Positions 1-5,364 of a stretch of DNA of 7,645 bases are shown here, in pieces. The notes under the pieces were generated by a model that searched no databases, was not told the DNA's origin, and worked only from the letters and a program-made list of their open reading frames with translations. The position numbers and the translations under genes were made by a program. Positions within the stretch are counted from its first letter, which is position 1. Each line of letters begins with the position of its first letter. This DNA comes from Chloroflexota bacterium (GTDB lineage: Bacteria > Chloroflexota > Anaerolineae > Anaerolineales > Anaerolineaceae): the NCBI GenBank assembly GCA_023406965.1, contig JAEXTI010000163.1, forward strand, positions 1-7,645, written 5' to 3'.

Positions 1-401
1 TTGCCCGAGCCCGTGCGCACCGCGCAGACCGACACCACCGGCTTGCTCGACTTCAACTGGGTGGCCTTGCTGCCCATCAGGCGGAAATCCGCCCCGGCGG
101 CCAAAACGATCGAAGCCTTGTGCATCACCACTTCGTGGGGCACGTCGCTGTAAGCAAAAATCACCTGATCAACCTTCAAATCACGAATCAACTTGACCAA
201 ATCGCTCTCCGGATAGATCGGGATGCCCTCCGGATAGAGCGACCCGGCCAACGCGGCCGGATATTGGCGGCCATCGATGTTCGGAATCTGGGTCGCGGTA
301 AAAGCCACGACACGATACTCCTGGTTGTCACGGAAGAAGACATTGAAATTGTGGAAGTCTCGTCCCGCAGCGCCCATGATAATCGTTCGAATTGGGGTCA
401 T
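1..401 (-). CDS. Cyclic 2,3-diphosphoglycerate synthase-like GTPase (COG2403), N-terminal part
   Basis: This is the first 133 codons of a gene cut by the left window edge. It begins MTPIRTIIMGAAGRDFHNFN and continues with a Thr-Ala-Thr-Gln-Ile-Pro segment near residues 35-40, Ala-Tyr-Ser-Asp near 83-86 and Met-His-Lys-Ala-Ser near 93-97. These are the hallmarks I recall for the predicted GTPase family annotated as cyclic 2,3-diphosphoglycerate synthase. The visible part is a Rossmann-like N-terminal domain; the reading stops inside the nucleotide-binding loop (Arg-Thr-Gly-Ser-Gly, then two bases of the Lys codon). The family is about 450 residues long, so most of it lies outside. The ATG at 401 has AAGGAG 8 nt upstream. 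It follows argS by 88 nt on the same strand with no clear terminator between them, so co-transcription is plausible. The archaeal enzyme makes a phosphoglycerate thermolyte, but in bacteria the true role is uncertain, so I give no symbol. Confidence 0.85.
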   Translation of the reverse strand, partial: MTPIRTIIMGAAGRDFHNFNVFFRDNQEYRVVAFTATQIPNIDGRQYPAALAGSLYPEGIPIYPESDLVKLIRDLKVDQVIFAYSDVPHEVVMHKASIVLAAGADFRLMGSKATQLKSSKPVVSVCAVRTGSG

Positions 402-409
402 ACCTTACG

Positions 410-415
410 CTCCTT
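410..415 (-). promoter_or_regulatory. Shine-Dalgarno of the COG2403-type GTPase gene
   Basis: AAGGAG on the minus strand lies 8 nt before the ATG at 401. It supports that start for the gene truncated by the window edge. Confidence 0.75.
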
Positions 416-489
416 ATAACAGATGAACAGGTTGGTTTCCGCCTCTGGCCGGGGTTTCTCCCAGCCGCGAGCGGAATAGGCATAGATTT

Positions 490-2259
490 TCACATCGCTT
501 CTGGGGCTGTGATGCCCAATAAAGCCAGACTATTGGCCAGAGCCTGTTTGGCAGCCGCAACCAACCGCAGGCGGCTGCTGCGCACAGGCTCTTCCACCTG
601 TAACACGGGACACTCGTTATAGAATGACGTAAACGTTTGCGCAATATCATAAGCGATACTGGCGATCTGCAGCGGTTTCAGCTCCGCCGCCGCGCGTTGC
701 ACCTCTTTGGGGAAGCGCGAAATTAAATCCACCAGTTGCATCTCCGACGTGGCCATCGCATAATCGTAGGGCCGGCTGGACGGAACCACCCCGCCCGCCT
801 TGCGCAGAATACTGTTGGCCCGCACGTGCGCGTACTGGATGTACGGCGCAGCCTGCCCGTTGAAATCCAGAGCCGATTGCCAATCGAAAGTTACCATCTT
901 GGCGTTTTCGCGGGCCAGCATGGGGTACTTGATGGCCCCAATACCCACCGCGCGCGCCACAGCTAACTTCTGCTCACTGCCCAGGTCAGGGTTCTTTTCT
1001 TCCACCACGGCCAGCGCGCGCTGAGTCGCCTCGCGGATCAAGTCTTCCAGCAGAACAACGTTCCCATCCCTGGAGGCCAAAATCACATTCCCAGGCAAGG
1101 TGACCAGTTCGTAGACCACATGTTGGCAGCGCTGCGCCCACTCGTAACCCGCCAGTTCCAGCGTCTTGAACACCTGCTGGAAATGCAGTGATTGGCGCAC
1201 GTCCACCACGTAAAACGAGTGGGCCAGGTCGGGATAATCGGCGAATTTCTGCTTGGCCAGCGCCAAATCTTCAGTGGCATAAAGCGCCGTGCTATCCGAG
1301 CGCAGCACCACCATCACGCGGTACTTTTCCTGTGTCAAACCCAGTTTTTCGTCAATCTTCACAATCACCGGGCCGTCGTTAGCGCGTTCATCCTGCGCAA
1401 TGCCTTTCTCGATCAGCTCGTTGACAATTTCTTTGCCGGGCTGCTCTTCTTCGCTGTTGAAATAATAGCGGTCAAAGCGGATGCCCAGTTCATCATACAT
1501 TTGGGTGAAACCATCCAGCGACCACTGGCGTGTTTCTCTCCACAGATCCACTACCTCGGGGTCGCGCCGGTCCCAGCGCCCGTAGAGAGCCCGTACTTCG
1601 GCCTCCAACTCTGGATTTTCAGCCAGGCGGTCGTTGGCTTCGGCATACAGGCTGCCCATCCAACGGGTGATATCATTGTCCGGTTTTTCGCCCATGTGGT
1701 GCTTCATGTAATTCCACAACCACTTGATCACATGCAAGCCCATATCACCGGGGTAATTGGCGCGCACCACATCGTAACCGGAAGCATCCAAAATATTGCA
1801 CAGCGCATCGCCCAAAATGGCGCTGCGTAAATGACCCACGTGGAAGGCTTTATGCGTGTTGGGCTGAGAAAACTCCACCATCACGCGCTCTCCGCGCCGG
1901 GCGCCGCCTCCAAAACCTTTGCCCTGTTCCAGCACGGCATCCACCACCCGCTGTGCGTAATCCGCGGCGGAAAAATACAGGTTGAGATAACCCTTAACAG
2001 CTTCCACACGCTCGAAACCCGCCGGCGTGCCCAGGTACGCAGCCACACGTTCAGCCAGTTCATTGGCCTTCTCAGACACGTTCACCTTCTGACCTGCTTC
2101 TCGCGCCGCCTGCGAAGCCAGTTGGAAGAAAGAAGTGGAAGTGCCCCAATGGCCGTTAAACGGAATCCAGCCCCAGGCCAGTTTGGGCTCGGGCAGGCCG
2201 TTTTCCTTGCAGAAAGCAAGTATTTGCTGCTCAACCTGTTGTTGCTCGGTTTCGAACAT
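490..2259 (-). CDS. argS: Arginyl-tRNA synthetase (class I)
   Basis: This cytoplasmic enzyme charges tRNA-Arg with arginine using ATP. With the start at 2259 it is 589 residues, normal for bacterial ArgRS. In order: an N-terminal Add-1-like domain (about 1-105), the catalytic Rossmann fold with the HIGH motif as His-Val-Gly-His at 140-143, a KMSKS-region equivalent Ala-Ser-Arg-Asp-Gly-Asn at 395-400, and a C-terminal DALR anticodon-binding domain (about 470-589) ending LLGITAPEAM. The canonical KMSK lysine is missing, which is common in ArgRS; Lys137 just before HIGH fits the known compensating lysine. The frame is open upstream to a GTG at 2361, but those 34 extra codons run through four hairpins and a terminator and do not look like ArgRS. 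The ATG at 2259 has GGAG 8 nt upstream, so I prefer it. rpsT lies upstream and a COG2403 GTPase gene downstream. Confidence 0.96.
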   Translation of the reverse strand: MFETEQQQVEQQILAFCKENGLPEPKLAWGWIPFNGHWGTSTSFFQLASQAAREAGQKVNVSEKANELAERVAAYLGTPAGFERVEAVKGYLNLYFSAADYAQRVVDAVLEQGKGFGGGARRGERVMVEFSQPNTHKAFHVGHLRSAILGDALCNILDASGYDVVRANYPGDMGLHVIKWLWNYMKHHMGEKPDNDITRWMGSLYAEANDRLAENPELEAEVRALYGRWDRRDPEVVDLWRETRQWSLDGFTQMYDELGIRFDRYYFNSEEEQPGKEIVNELIEKGIAQDERANDGPVIVKIDEKLGLTQEKYRVMVVLRSDSTALYATEDLALAKQKFADYPDLAHSFYVVDVRQSLHFQQVFKTLELAGYEWAQRCQHVVYELVTLPGNVILASRDGNVVLLEDLIREATQRALAVVEEKNPDLGSEQKLAVARAVGIGAIKYPMLARENAKMVTFDWQSALDFNGQAAPYIQYAHVRANSILRKAGGVVPSSRPYDYAMATSEMQLVDLISRFPKEVQRAAAELKPLQIASIAYDIAQTFTSFYNECPVLQVEEPVRSSRLRLVAAAKQALANSLALLGITAPEAM

Positions 2260-2267
2260 GATTGGTT

Positions 2268-2271
2268 CTCC
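2268..2271 (-). promoter_or_regulatory. Shine-Dalgarno of argS
   Basis: GGAG on the minus strand, 8 nt before the ATG at 2259. It decides between the ATG at 2259 and the upstream GTG at 2361. It begins only 3 nt after the U-tract of the terminator at 2275-2302. Confidence 0.7.
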
Positions 2272-2274
2272 AAC

Positions 2275-2302
2275 AAAAAAAGCGGGAGACACCGCTCCCG
2301 CT
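2275..2302 (-). terminator. Intrinsic terminator in the rpsT-argS spacer (possible attenuator)
   Basis: On the minus strand an 8-bp stem AGCGGGAG/CTCCCGCT with loop CGGTGT (2281-2302) is followed directly by a T-run (2275-2280, with the last stem base making seven T). This is a textbook Rho-independent terminator. It ends the rpsT message but lies directly before the argS ribosome binding site. argS must therefore be expressed by partial readthrough, by regulated antitermination, or from a promoter within the spacer that I cannot identify. Confidence 0.85.
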
Positions 2303-2307
2303 TGAGT

Positions 2308-2378
2308 TCCCAGTGATGGGATTCCGCGCCCGTTTTGGGCGCTTGTAGCGACAAAGCTCACCCAGAATGACCTCTGGG
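2308..2378 (-). promoter_or_regulatory. Run of three hairpins upstream of the argS terminator
   Basis: Between the rpsT stop and the terminator the minus-strand RNA can fold three compact hairpins: 2361-2378 (CCCAGA/TCTGGG, 6-nt loop), 2326-2342 (GCGCCC/GGGCGC, 5-nt loop) and 2308-2321 (TCCCA/TGGGA, 4-nt loop). With the terminator that makes four successive stems in about 105 nt. I looked for T-box signatures (a GGGTGGNACCGCG-like box, specifier loop) and did not find them. The hairpins are seen in sequence; a regulatory role is inference. Confidence 0.5.
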
Positions 2379-2391
2379 GATCGAACTAAAA

Positions 2392-2658
2392 TTACTTTGC
2401 CAAAGCTGCAAGGCGCTTCATCAGGCGGCTCTTGCGGCGAGCGGCGTTGTTCTTGTGAAGAATTCCCTTGGTCACAGCGCGATCCAGCGAGCTAATCGCC
2501 GCCATCACGGCTTCCTTCGATTCTTCCGCGGCGCCTGTCGCCAATACAACCCGGGCTTTCGATACACTTGAACGCATGCTACCCCGTTCGATACGATTTC
2601 GAACACGTCGCTTTTCGTTCTGCTTATTACGCTTGATTTGAGACTTAATGTTAGCCAA
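2392..2658 (-). CDS. rpsT: 30S ribosomal protein S20
   Basis: S20 is a small helical protein that binds 16S rRNA in the 30S subunit. The protein reads M(TTG)-ANIKSQIKRNKQNEKRR and is rich in Lys and Arg, matching the highly conserved S20 N-terminus. The C-terminal part carries the typical Asp-Arg-Ala-Val-Thr-Lys-Gly-Ile-Leu-His-Lys-Asn-Asn-Ala-Ala-Arg-Arg-Lys-Ser-Arg block near residues 58-77. With the TTG start the length is 88 residues, as expected for the family. The frame is open upstream to 2685, which would add nine unrelated residues, but only the TTG at 2658 has a strong Shine-Dalgarno (GGAGG, 7 nt spacing) and gives the family N-terminus. A good promoter lies upstream and an intrinsic terminator downstream, before argS. 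TTG starts on S20 are known in other bacteria, where weak initiation is linked to autoregulation. Confidence 0.96.
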   Translation of the reverse strand: MANIKSQIKRNKQNEKRRVRNRIERGSMRSSVSKARVVLATGAAEESKEAVMAAISSLDRAVTKGILHKNNAARRKSRLMKRLAALAK

Positions 2659-2665
2659 AGTTCTT

Positions 2666-2670
2666 CCTCC
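2666..2670 (-). promoter_or_regulatory. Shine-Dalgarno deciding the TTG start of rpsT
   Basis: GGAGG on the minus strand ends 7 nt before the TTG at 2658. It lies downstream of the longer ATG alternative at 2685, which shows that the TTG is the real start. Confidence 0.85.
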
Positions 2671-2697
2671 AACGAAGTTACACAATTGCAGGGGTGG

Positions 2698-2726
2698 ATT
2701 TTACCCGACAGACGCGTTTTTGTCCA
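2698..2726 (-). promoter_or_regulatory. Predicted sigma-70-type promoter of rpsT
   Basis: On the minus strand, TGGACA (2721-2726) and TAAAAT (2698-2703) are separated by exactly 17 nt. Each matches the -35 or -10 consensus at five of six positions. Transcription should begin near 2691, giving a leader of about 32 nt before the rpsT TTG codon. Confidence 0.75.
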
Positions 2727-2769
2727 GTGGTTAAATCCCGGTTTTCAGGAATTGGCGCGAAAAATTCTG

Positions 2770-2775
2770 TATAAT
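2770..2775 (+). promoter_or_regulatory. -10 element of the anchored hydrolase gene (probably leaderless)
   Basis: A perfect TATAAT ends 7 nt before the ATG at 2783. The usual distance from -10 to transcription start puts +1 at or within a base or two of the ATG. There is no Shine-Dalgarno before this ATG, which agrees with leaderless translation. The -35 region is weak: I see no good TTGACA match at 16-18 nt spacing. Confidence 0.6.
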
Positions 2776-2782
2776 TTTAACC

Positions 2783-3679
2783 ATGAGAAAAACCTCCCGT
2801 AAACCCCTCATCTACTGGCTGCGTCTGGCGGTCGCCGGGGTGATTTTTGCGCTGCTGCTGTATTTCCCGGTGATGGCCTACATGATGGTCCGGCCCACGC
2901 CCAGTCCCATTGTCGGCCCAACCCCCGCCGAGTGGGGAGCGGTGTACGAAGATATAACCCTCACCCCCGCCGACGGCATCGAACTAAAAGGCTGGTACAT
3001 TCCTTCGCAAAATGGAGCGGCGGTCATCCTCCTGCATGGTTATAGCGGCAATCGCTTGCAAATGCTGCCGCACGCTCAGTGGCTTTCGCAAGCCGGGTAT
3101 GGCGTGCTGCTCTACGACCAGCGCGCATCCGGCGAAAGCGGTGGTCGCTGGCGCACCTGGGGCTGGCAGGATGTGGATGACCTCTCCGCTGCCATCGCCT
3201 TCATTCACAGCGACCCAAACGTGCAGCCTGGGCACATCGGCGTATTCGGCGCCTCCACCGGTGCTGAGATTGCCCTCCAGGCTACCGCGCGCTACACCGA
3301 AATTACAGCAGTTATCGCCGACGGGCCCGGCTTCAGCGCTCCAGCCGATGTTCCCCCACTGCCCACCTGGCCAGAACGATTGAACCTGGCCTCTGTTCCA
3401 CTGGTGCTCAATCTGATGGCGATGTATACCGGCACGCCCGTCCCATCGCCCATCATCGAAACGCTCCCCACCATTTCCCCTCGCCCTGTGTTGATCATCT
3501 CCACCGGCAGTCACCCGGAAAAAATCCAGGCCGAGTTCTACATGGCACAGGCAGGCCCGGGAGCGGAACACTGGCACATTCCCGAAGCCGTGCACACCTT
3601 GGGATTCCTGAGCCGTTCCGATGAATTCGCCTCCCGAACGGTCGATTTCTTCAACGCTGCGCTCCTGTCTGCGCAATAA
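2783..3679 (+). CDS. Membrane-anchored alpha/beta hydrolase
   Basis: The 298-residue protein has a basic N-terminus (MRKTSRKP), one membrane segment at about residues 12-36 and a Pro-rich linker (37-50), followed by an alpha/beta-hydrolase domain that would face outward. The oxyanion segment is Leu-Leu-His-Gly-Tyr-Ser-Gly-Asn (83-90), followed by Tyr-Asp-Gln-Arg-Ala-Ser-Gly-Glu-Ser (111-119). The nucleophile elbow is Gly-Ala-Ser-Thr-Gly with Ser158, and the likely catalytic His is His271 in Ala-Val-His-Thr-Leu-Gly-Phe. This resembles the BAAT/dienelactone/FrsA-like serine hydrolases of the cell surface. After the strand Pro-Val-Leu-Ile-Ile (235-239), where the catalytic Asp normally sits, the sequence reads Ser-Thr-Gly-Ser-His-Pro-Glu, with no Asp; Glu246 may replace it. 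The substrate cannot be told. It is divergent from rpsT, with a -10 box almost touching the ATG, and no terminator is visible between it and the slipin gene. Confidence 0.88.
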   Translation: MRKTSRKPLIYWLRLAVAGVIFALLLYFPVMAYMMVRPTPSPIVGPTPAEWGAVYEDITLTPADGIELKGWYIPSQNGAAVILLHGYSGNRLQMLPHAQWLSQAGYGVLLYDQRASGESGGRWRTWGWQDVDDLSAAIAFIHSDPNVQPGHIGVFGASTGAEIALQATARYTEITAVIADGPGFSAPADVPPLPTWPERLNLASVPLVLNLMAMYTGTPVPSPIIETLPTISPRPVLIISTGSHPEKIQAEFYMAQAGPGAEHWHIPEAVHTLGFLSRSDEFASRTVDFFNAALLSAQ

Positions 3680-3755
3680 CATATCGGCACTGGCAGGATG
3701 ATTTCTCCACACCGCTTCCCAACGGCTCGCAGAGCGCCTGTCTGAACAAGGACTA

Positions 3756-3764
3756 TGCTACAAT
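3756..3764 (+). promoter_or_regulatory. Extended -10 promoter upstream of the slipin-HUMPS operon
   Basis: TGCTACAAT is an extended -10 (TGN followed by TACAAT, five of six matches). I see no convincing -35, which extended -10 promoters can do without. Transcription would begin near 3771 and leave a leader of about 75 nt before the slipin ATG. Confidence 0.5.
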
Positions 3765-3774
3765 AAGATTTAGC

Positions 3775-3790
3775 CACTCCCAAAGGAGTG
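3775..3790 (+). promoter_or_regulatory. Short hairpin in the slipin 5' leader
   Basis: CACTCC and GGAGTG form a 6-bp stem with loop CAAA, followed by a weak pyrimidine run (CCTCTTTTCC). It could be a weak terminator of the upstream hydrolase transcript or a leader hairpin. The 8-mer CAAAGGAG in the loop and right arm recurs at 3827-3834 as the slipin Shine-Dalgarno. Confidence 0.35.
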
Positions 3791-3845
3791 CCTCTTTTCC
3801 AATTCCCAAGAACACTTTTCACACCTCAAAGGAGATTTAATAAAC

Positions 3846-4625
3846 ATGGAAGGCTTTTTTGCACTCGGCGCATGTATCCTGGTCACGCTGGTCATCATCA
3901 TCTTCACCCTCGCAATGCGGGCCATTCGCCTCATCTACCAATATGAGCGTGGTGTCGTCTTCAACCTGGGTAAATTTCAAGGCATCCGCGAACCCGGCCT
4001 GACTTTTATCATCCCCTTCATCCAAAACTTGCGCAAAGTGGACATGCGCATCAAAACTGCCGATATCCCCCGCCAGGAAGTGATGACCAAAGACAACATC
4101 CCCATGCTGGTCAACGCGGTGGTGTACTTCAAAGTCATCGACCCCGAGACCGTAATCATTAAGATTGAAGATCACGTCTTCGCCATCCGCCAGTACACTC
4201 AGGCCGCCCTGCGCGATGTGATTGGCAACAGCGAAATGGACTTTGTCCTCACCGAGCGCGAGAAAATTGCCAACAGCATCAAAGAGATCGTTGATGCCGA
4301 GACTAGCGCCTGGGGCGTGGACGTTGAATCGATCAAGATTCAAGAAGTGGAACTGCCCGCCGAAATGAAGCGCGCCATGGCCAAGCAAGCCGAAGCCGAA
4401 CGCGAGCGCCGCGCCATGATCATTGCCTCGCAAGGCGAACTCTCGGCCTCCGAGAACCTGGCCCAGGCCGCCGAAACGCTGGCGCGCAGCAGCGGCGCTT
4501 TGCACCTGCGCACACTCCAGACCATCCGCGACATTGCCGCCGACCCCTCCGAGAAGATCGTCCTCTTCGTCCCATCCGATCTTGCCGGTATGGTAAACCA
4601 GGTAGTAGCCAAGCGCTCCGAATAA
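3846..4625 (+). CDS. Slipin / stomatin-like SPFH (Band 7) membrane protein
   Basis: Slipins are membrane-tethered scaffolds that oligomerise and are thought to organise membrane microdomains. This 259-residue protein has a hydrophobic N-terminal anchor (about 5-24), then the SPFH domain: Tyr-Glu-Arg-Gly-Val-Val-Phe-Asn-Leu-Gly (33-42), Glu-Pro-Gly-Leu-Thr-Phe-Ile-Ile-Pro (49-57), Thr-Lys-Asp-Asn (81-84), Val-Val-Tyr-Phe-Lys-Val (92-97), Trp-Gly-Val-Asp-Val (156-160), and the helical Met-Ala-Lys-Gln-Ala-Glu-Ala-Glu-Arg-Glu-Arg-Arg-Ala block (178-190). The length is typical of the family. AAAGGAG at 3828-3834 lies 11 nt before the ATG, slightly long. The stop codon overlaps the ribosome binding site of the next gene, so the two are an operon. 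Slipin genes usually sit beside nfeD; no NfeD-like protein is encoded in this window. Family assignment is firm, cellular role unknown. Confidence 0.95.
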   Translation: MEGFFALGACILVTLVIIIFTLAMRAIRLIYQYERGVVFNLGKFQGIREPGLTFIIPFIQNLRKVDMRIKTADIPRQEVMTKDNIPMLVNAVVYFKVIDPETVIIKIEDHVFAIRQYTQAALRDVIGNSEMDFVLTEREKIANSIKEIVDAETSAWGVDVESIKIQEVELPAEMKRAMAKQAEAERERRAMIIASQGELSASENLAQAAETLARSSGALHLRTLQTIRDIAADPSEKIVLFVPSDLAGMVNQVVAKRSE

Positions 4626-4629
4626 GGAG
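4624..4629 (+). promoter_or_regulatory. Shine-Dalgarno of the HUMPS gene overlapping the slipin stop codon
   Basis: AAGGAG uses the last two bases of the slipin TAA stop (4623-4625) and lies 5 nt before the ATG at 4635. Ribosomes finishing slipin would end on this site, which suggests translational coupling. Confidence 0.8.
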
Positions 4630-4634
4630 CCGAC

Positions 4635-5300
4635 ATGCTTGACCATAAAACCCGATACCTGCAAATCGCGTTCAATGATGATCTGGCTACGGCTCTGCGC
4701 TTGCTGCCAAGGATTCCGTCAAGCCCGCGCATTCTCATCGAGGCAGGCACGCCCTTCCTGAAGCGTGAAGGTATAGCCGGCTTGCGTACCTTGCGGCGCC
4801 TATGGAAAGGCCCTCTGGTGGCGGACCTCAAAACCAGCGACGGCGGCGCAAACGAGGTGGAGATGGCTGCTTCCGGTGGCGCCACTGCCATCACTGCCCT
4901 GGGCAGTTCCCCCACCGAGACGCTCGACCTGTTCATTGAGGCCTGCCGACAGCATCAAATGGTTGCCATGATCGACATGCTGGGCGTTAGCGACCCACTG
5001 GAAGTGCTGCGCCCTTTGCGCACCCCGCCGGATGTGGTGGTGCTGCACCGCGGGCGTGATGAAGAGCTCACCGCCGGCAAGATCATCCAATACCGGCACG
5101 TCAATCGCATCCGCAGCAAGTTTGACGTAATCATATCTGCCGCCGGCGGCGTGGACTTGCGTGAAGCGCGCAGCGCCATCTTCAACGGCGCTAACATCGT
5201 CGTGGTCAATATCGTCAAGCCCGGCGATGTGTGGAACGGCATCTCCAGCGACCAGCCGGTCGGCGAAATAGCCCAACAATTCCTCAATACCATTGAGTAA
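4635..5300 (+). CDS. OMPDC/HUMPS-family TIM-barrel protein (hexulose-6-phosphate synthase / ketogulonate-6-phosphate decarboxylase-like)
   Basis: The 221-residue protein matches the orotidine-5'-phosphate decarboxylase suprafamily, about the length of single-domain HPS and KGPDC enzymes, which act on sugar phosphates. Visible marks: Ile-Glu-Ala-Gly-Thr-Pro (35-40), the signature Asp-x-Lys-x-x-Asp as Asp64, Lys66 and Asp69, Gly-Gly-Ala near 81-83, His138-x-x-Arg141-Asp142 on a later strand, and a phosphate-binding Ala-Ala-Gly-Gly-Val (169-173). From memory of the family, the His-x-x-Arg pair is closer to KGPDC than to HPS. The usual first-strand Asp (Val-Ala-Leu-Asp) appears here as Ile-Ala-Phe-Asn, with Asn14. 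So the fold and family are firm, but the exact substrate is not. The gene is 9 nt downstream of slipin, translationally coupled to it, and ends before a strong bidirectional terminator. No partner such as 6-phospho-3-hexuloisomerase is nearby. Confidence 0.88.
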   Translation: MLDHKTRYLQIAFNDDLATALRLLPRIPSSPRILIEAGTPFLKREGIAGLRTLRRLWKGPLVADLKTSDGGANEVEMAASGGATAITALGSSPTETLDLFIEACRQHQMVAMIDMLGVSDPLEVLRPLRTPPDVVVLHRGRDEELTAGKIIQYRHVNRIRSKFDVIISAAGGVDLREARSAIFNGANIVVVNIVKPGDVWNGISSDQPVGEIAQQFLNTIE

Positions 5301-5310
5301 CCCGTCTTAC

Positions 5311-5364
5311 AAATAAGGGGATCAAAAAACACCGCTGTGGCGGTGTTTTTTGATCCCCTTATTT
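5311..5364. terminator. Perfect 25-bp inverted repeat, bidirectional terminator
   Basis: Positions 5311-5335 and 5340-5364 are perfect reverse complements around a TGTG loop. The core is ACACCGC/GCGGTGT flanked by an A6 run on the left and T6 on the right, so RNA from either strand forms a GC stem followed by a U-tract. It lies between two convergent genes, 10 nt after the stop of the HUMPS gene, and contains the stop codon (5359-5361) of the minus-strand hydrolase. The outer arms (AATAAGGGGATC) extend the pairing beyond what termination needs. Confidence 0.92.

Noticed and set aside
1192..1830. 212-codon plus-strand open frame opposite argS
   Set aside because: It lies wholly antisense to a well-supported argS, has no recognisable motif, and is explained by codon bias of the real gene on the other strand.
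2326..2361. Internal promoter for argS using TACAAG as a -10
   Set aside because: The TACAAG near 2342-2347 is a weak -10 match and no acceptable -35 lies at the right distance.
2260..2391. T-box riboswitch for argS
   Set aside because: The spacer is only 132 nt and has neither the conserved T-box sequence nor a specifier-loop structure. Only the terminator and simple hairpins are seen.
2984..3712. 242-codon minus-strand open frame opposite the first hydrolase
   Set aside because: The plus strand carries a full alpha/beta-hydrolase with membrane anchor and Ser/His motifs; the antisense product shows no domain.
3837..4664. 275-codon minus-strand open frame opposite the slipin gene
   Set aside because: Its product is a low-complexity mix rich in Gly, Asp and His with no family features, and the plus-strand slipin is certain. 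It is a shadow frame.
5311..5364. CRISPR repeat or transposon terminal repeat
   Set aside because: There is a single copy in the window, with no spacers, transposase or target duplication. The position between convergent genes and the A/T tracts fit a bidirectional terminator.
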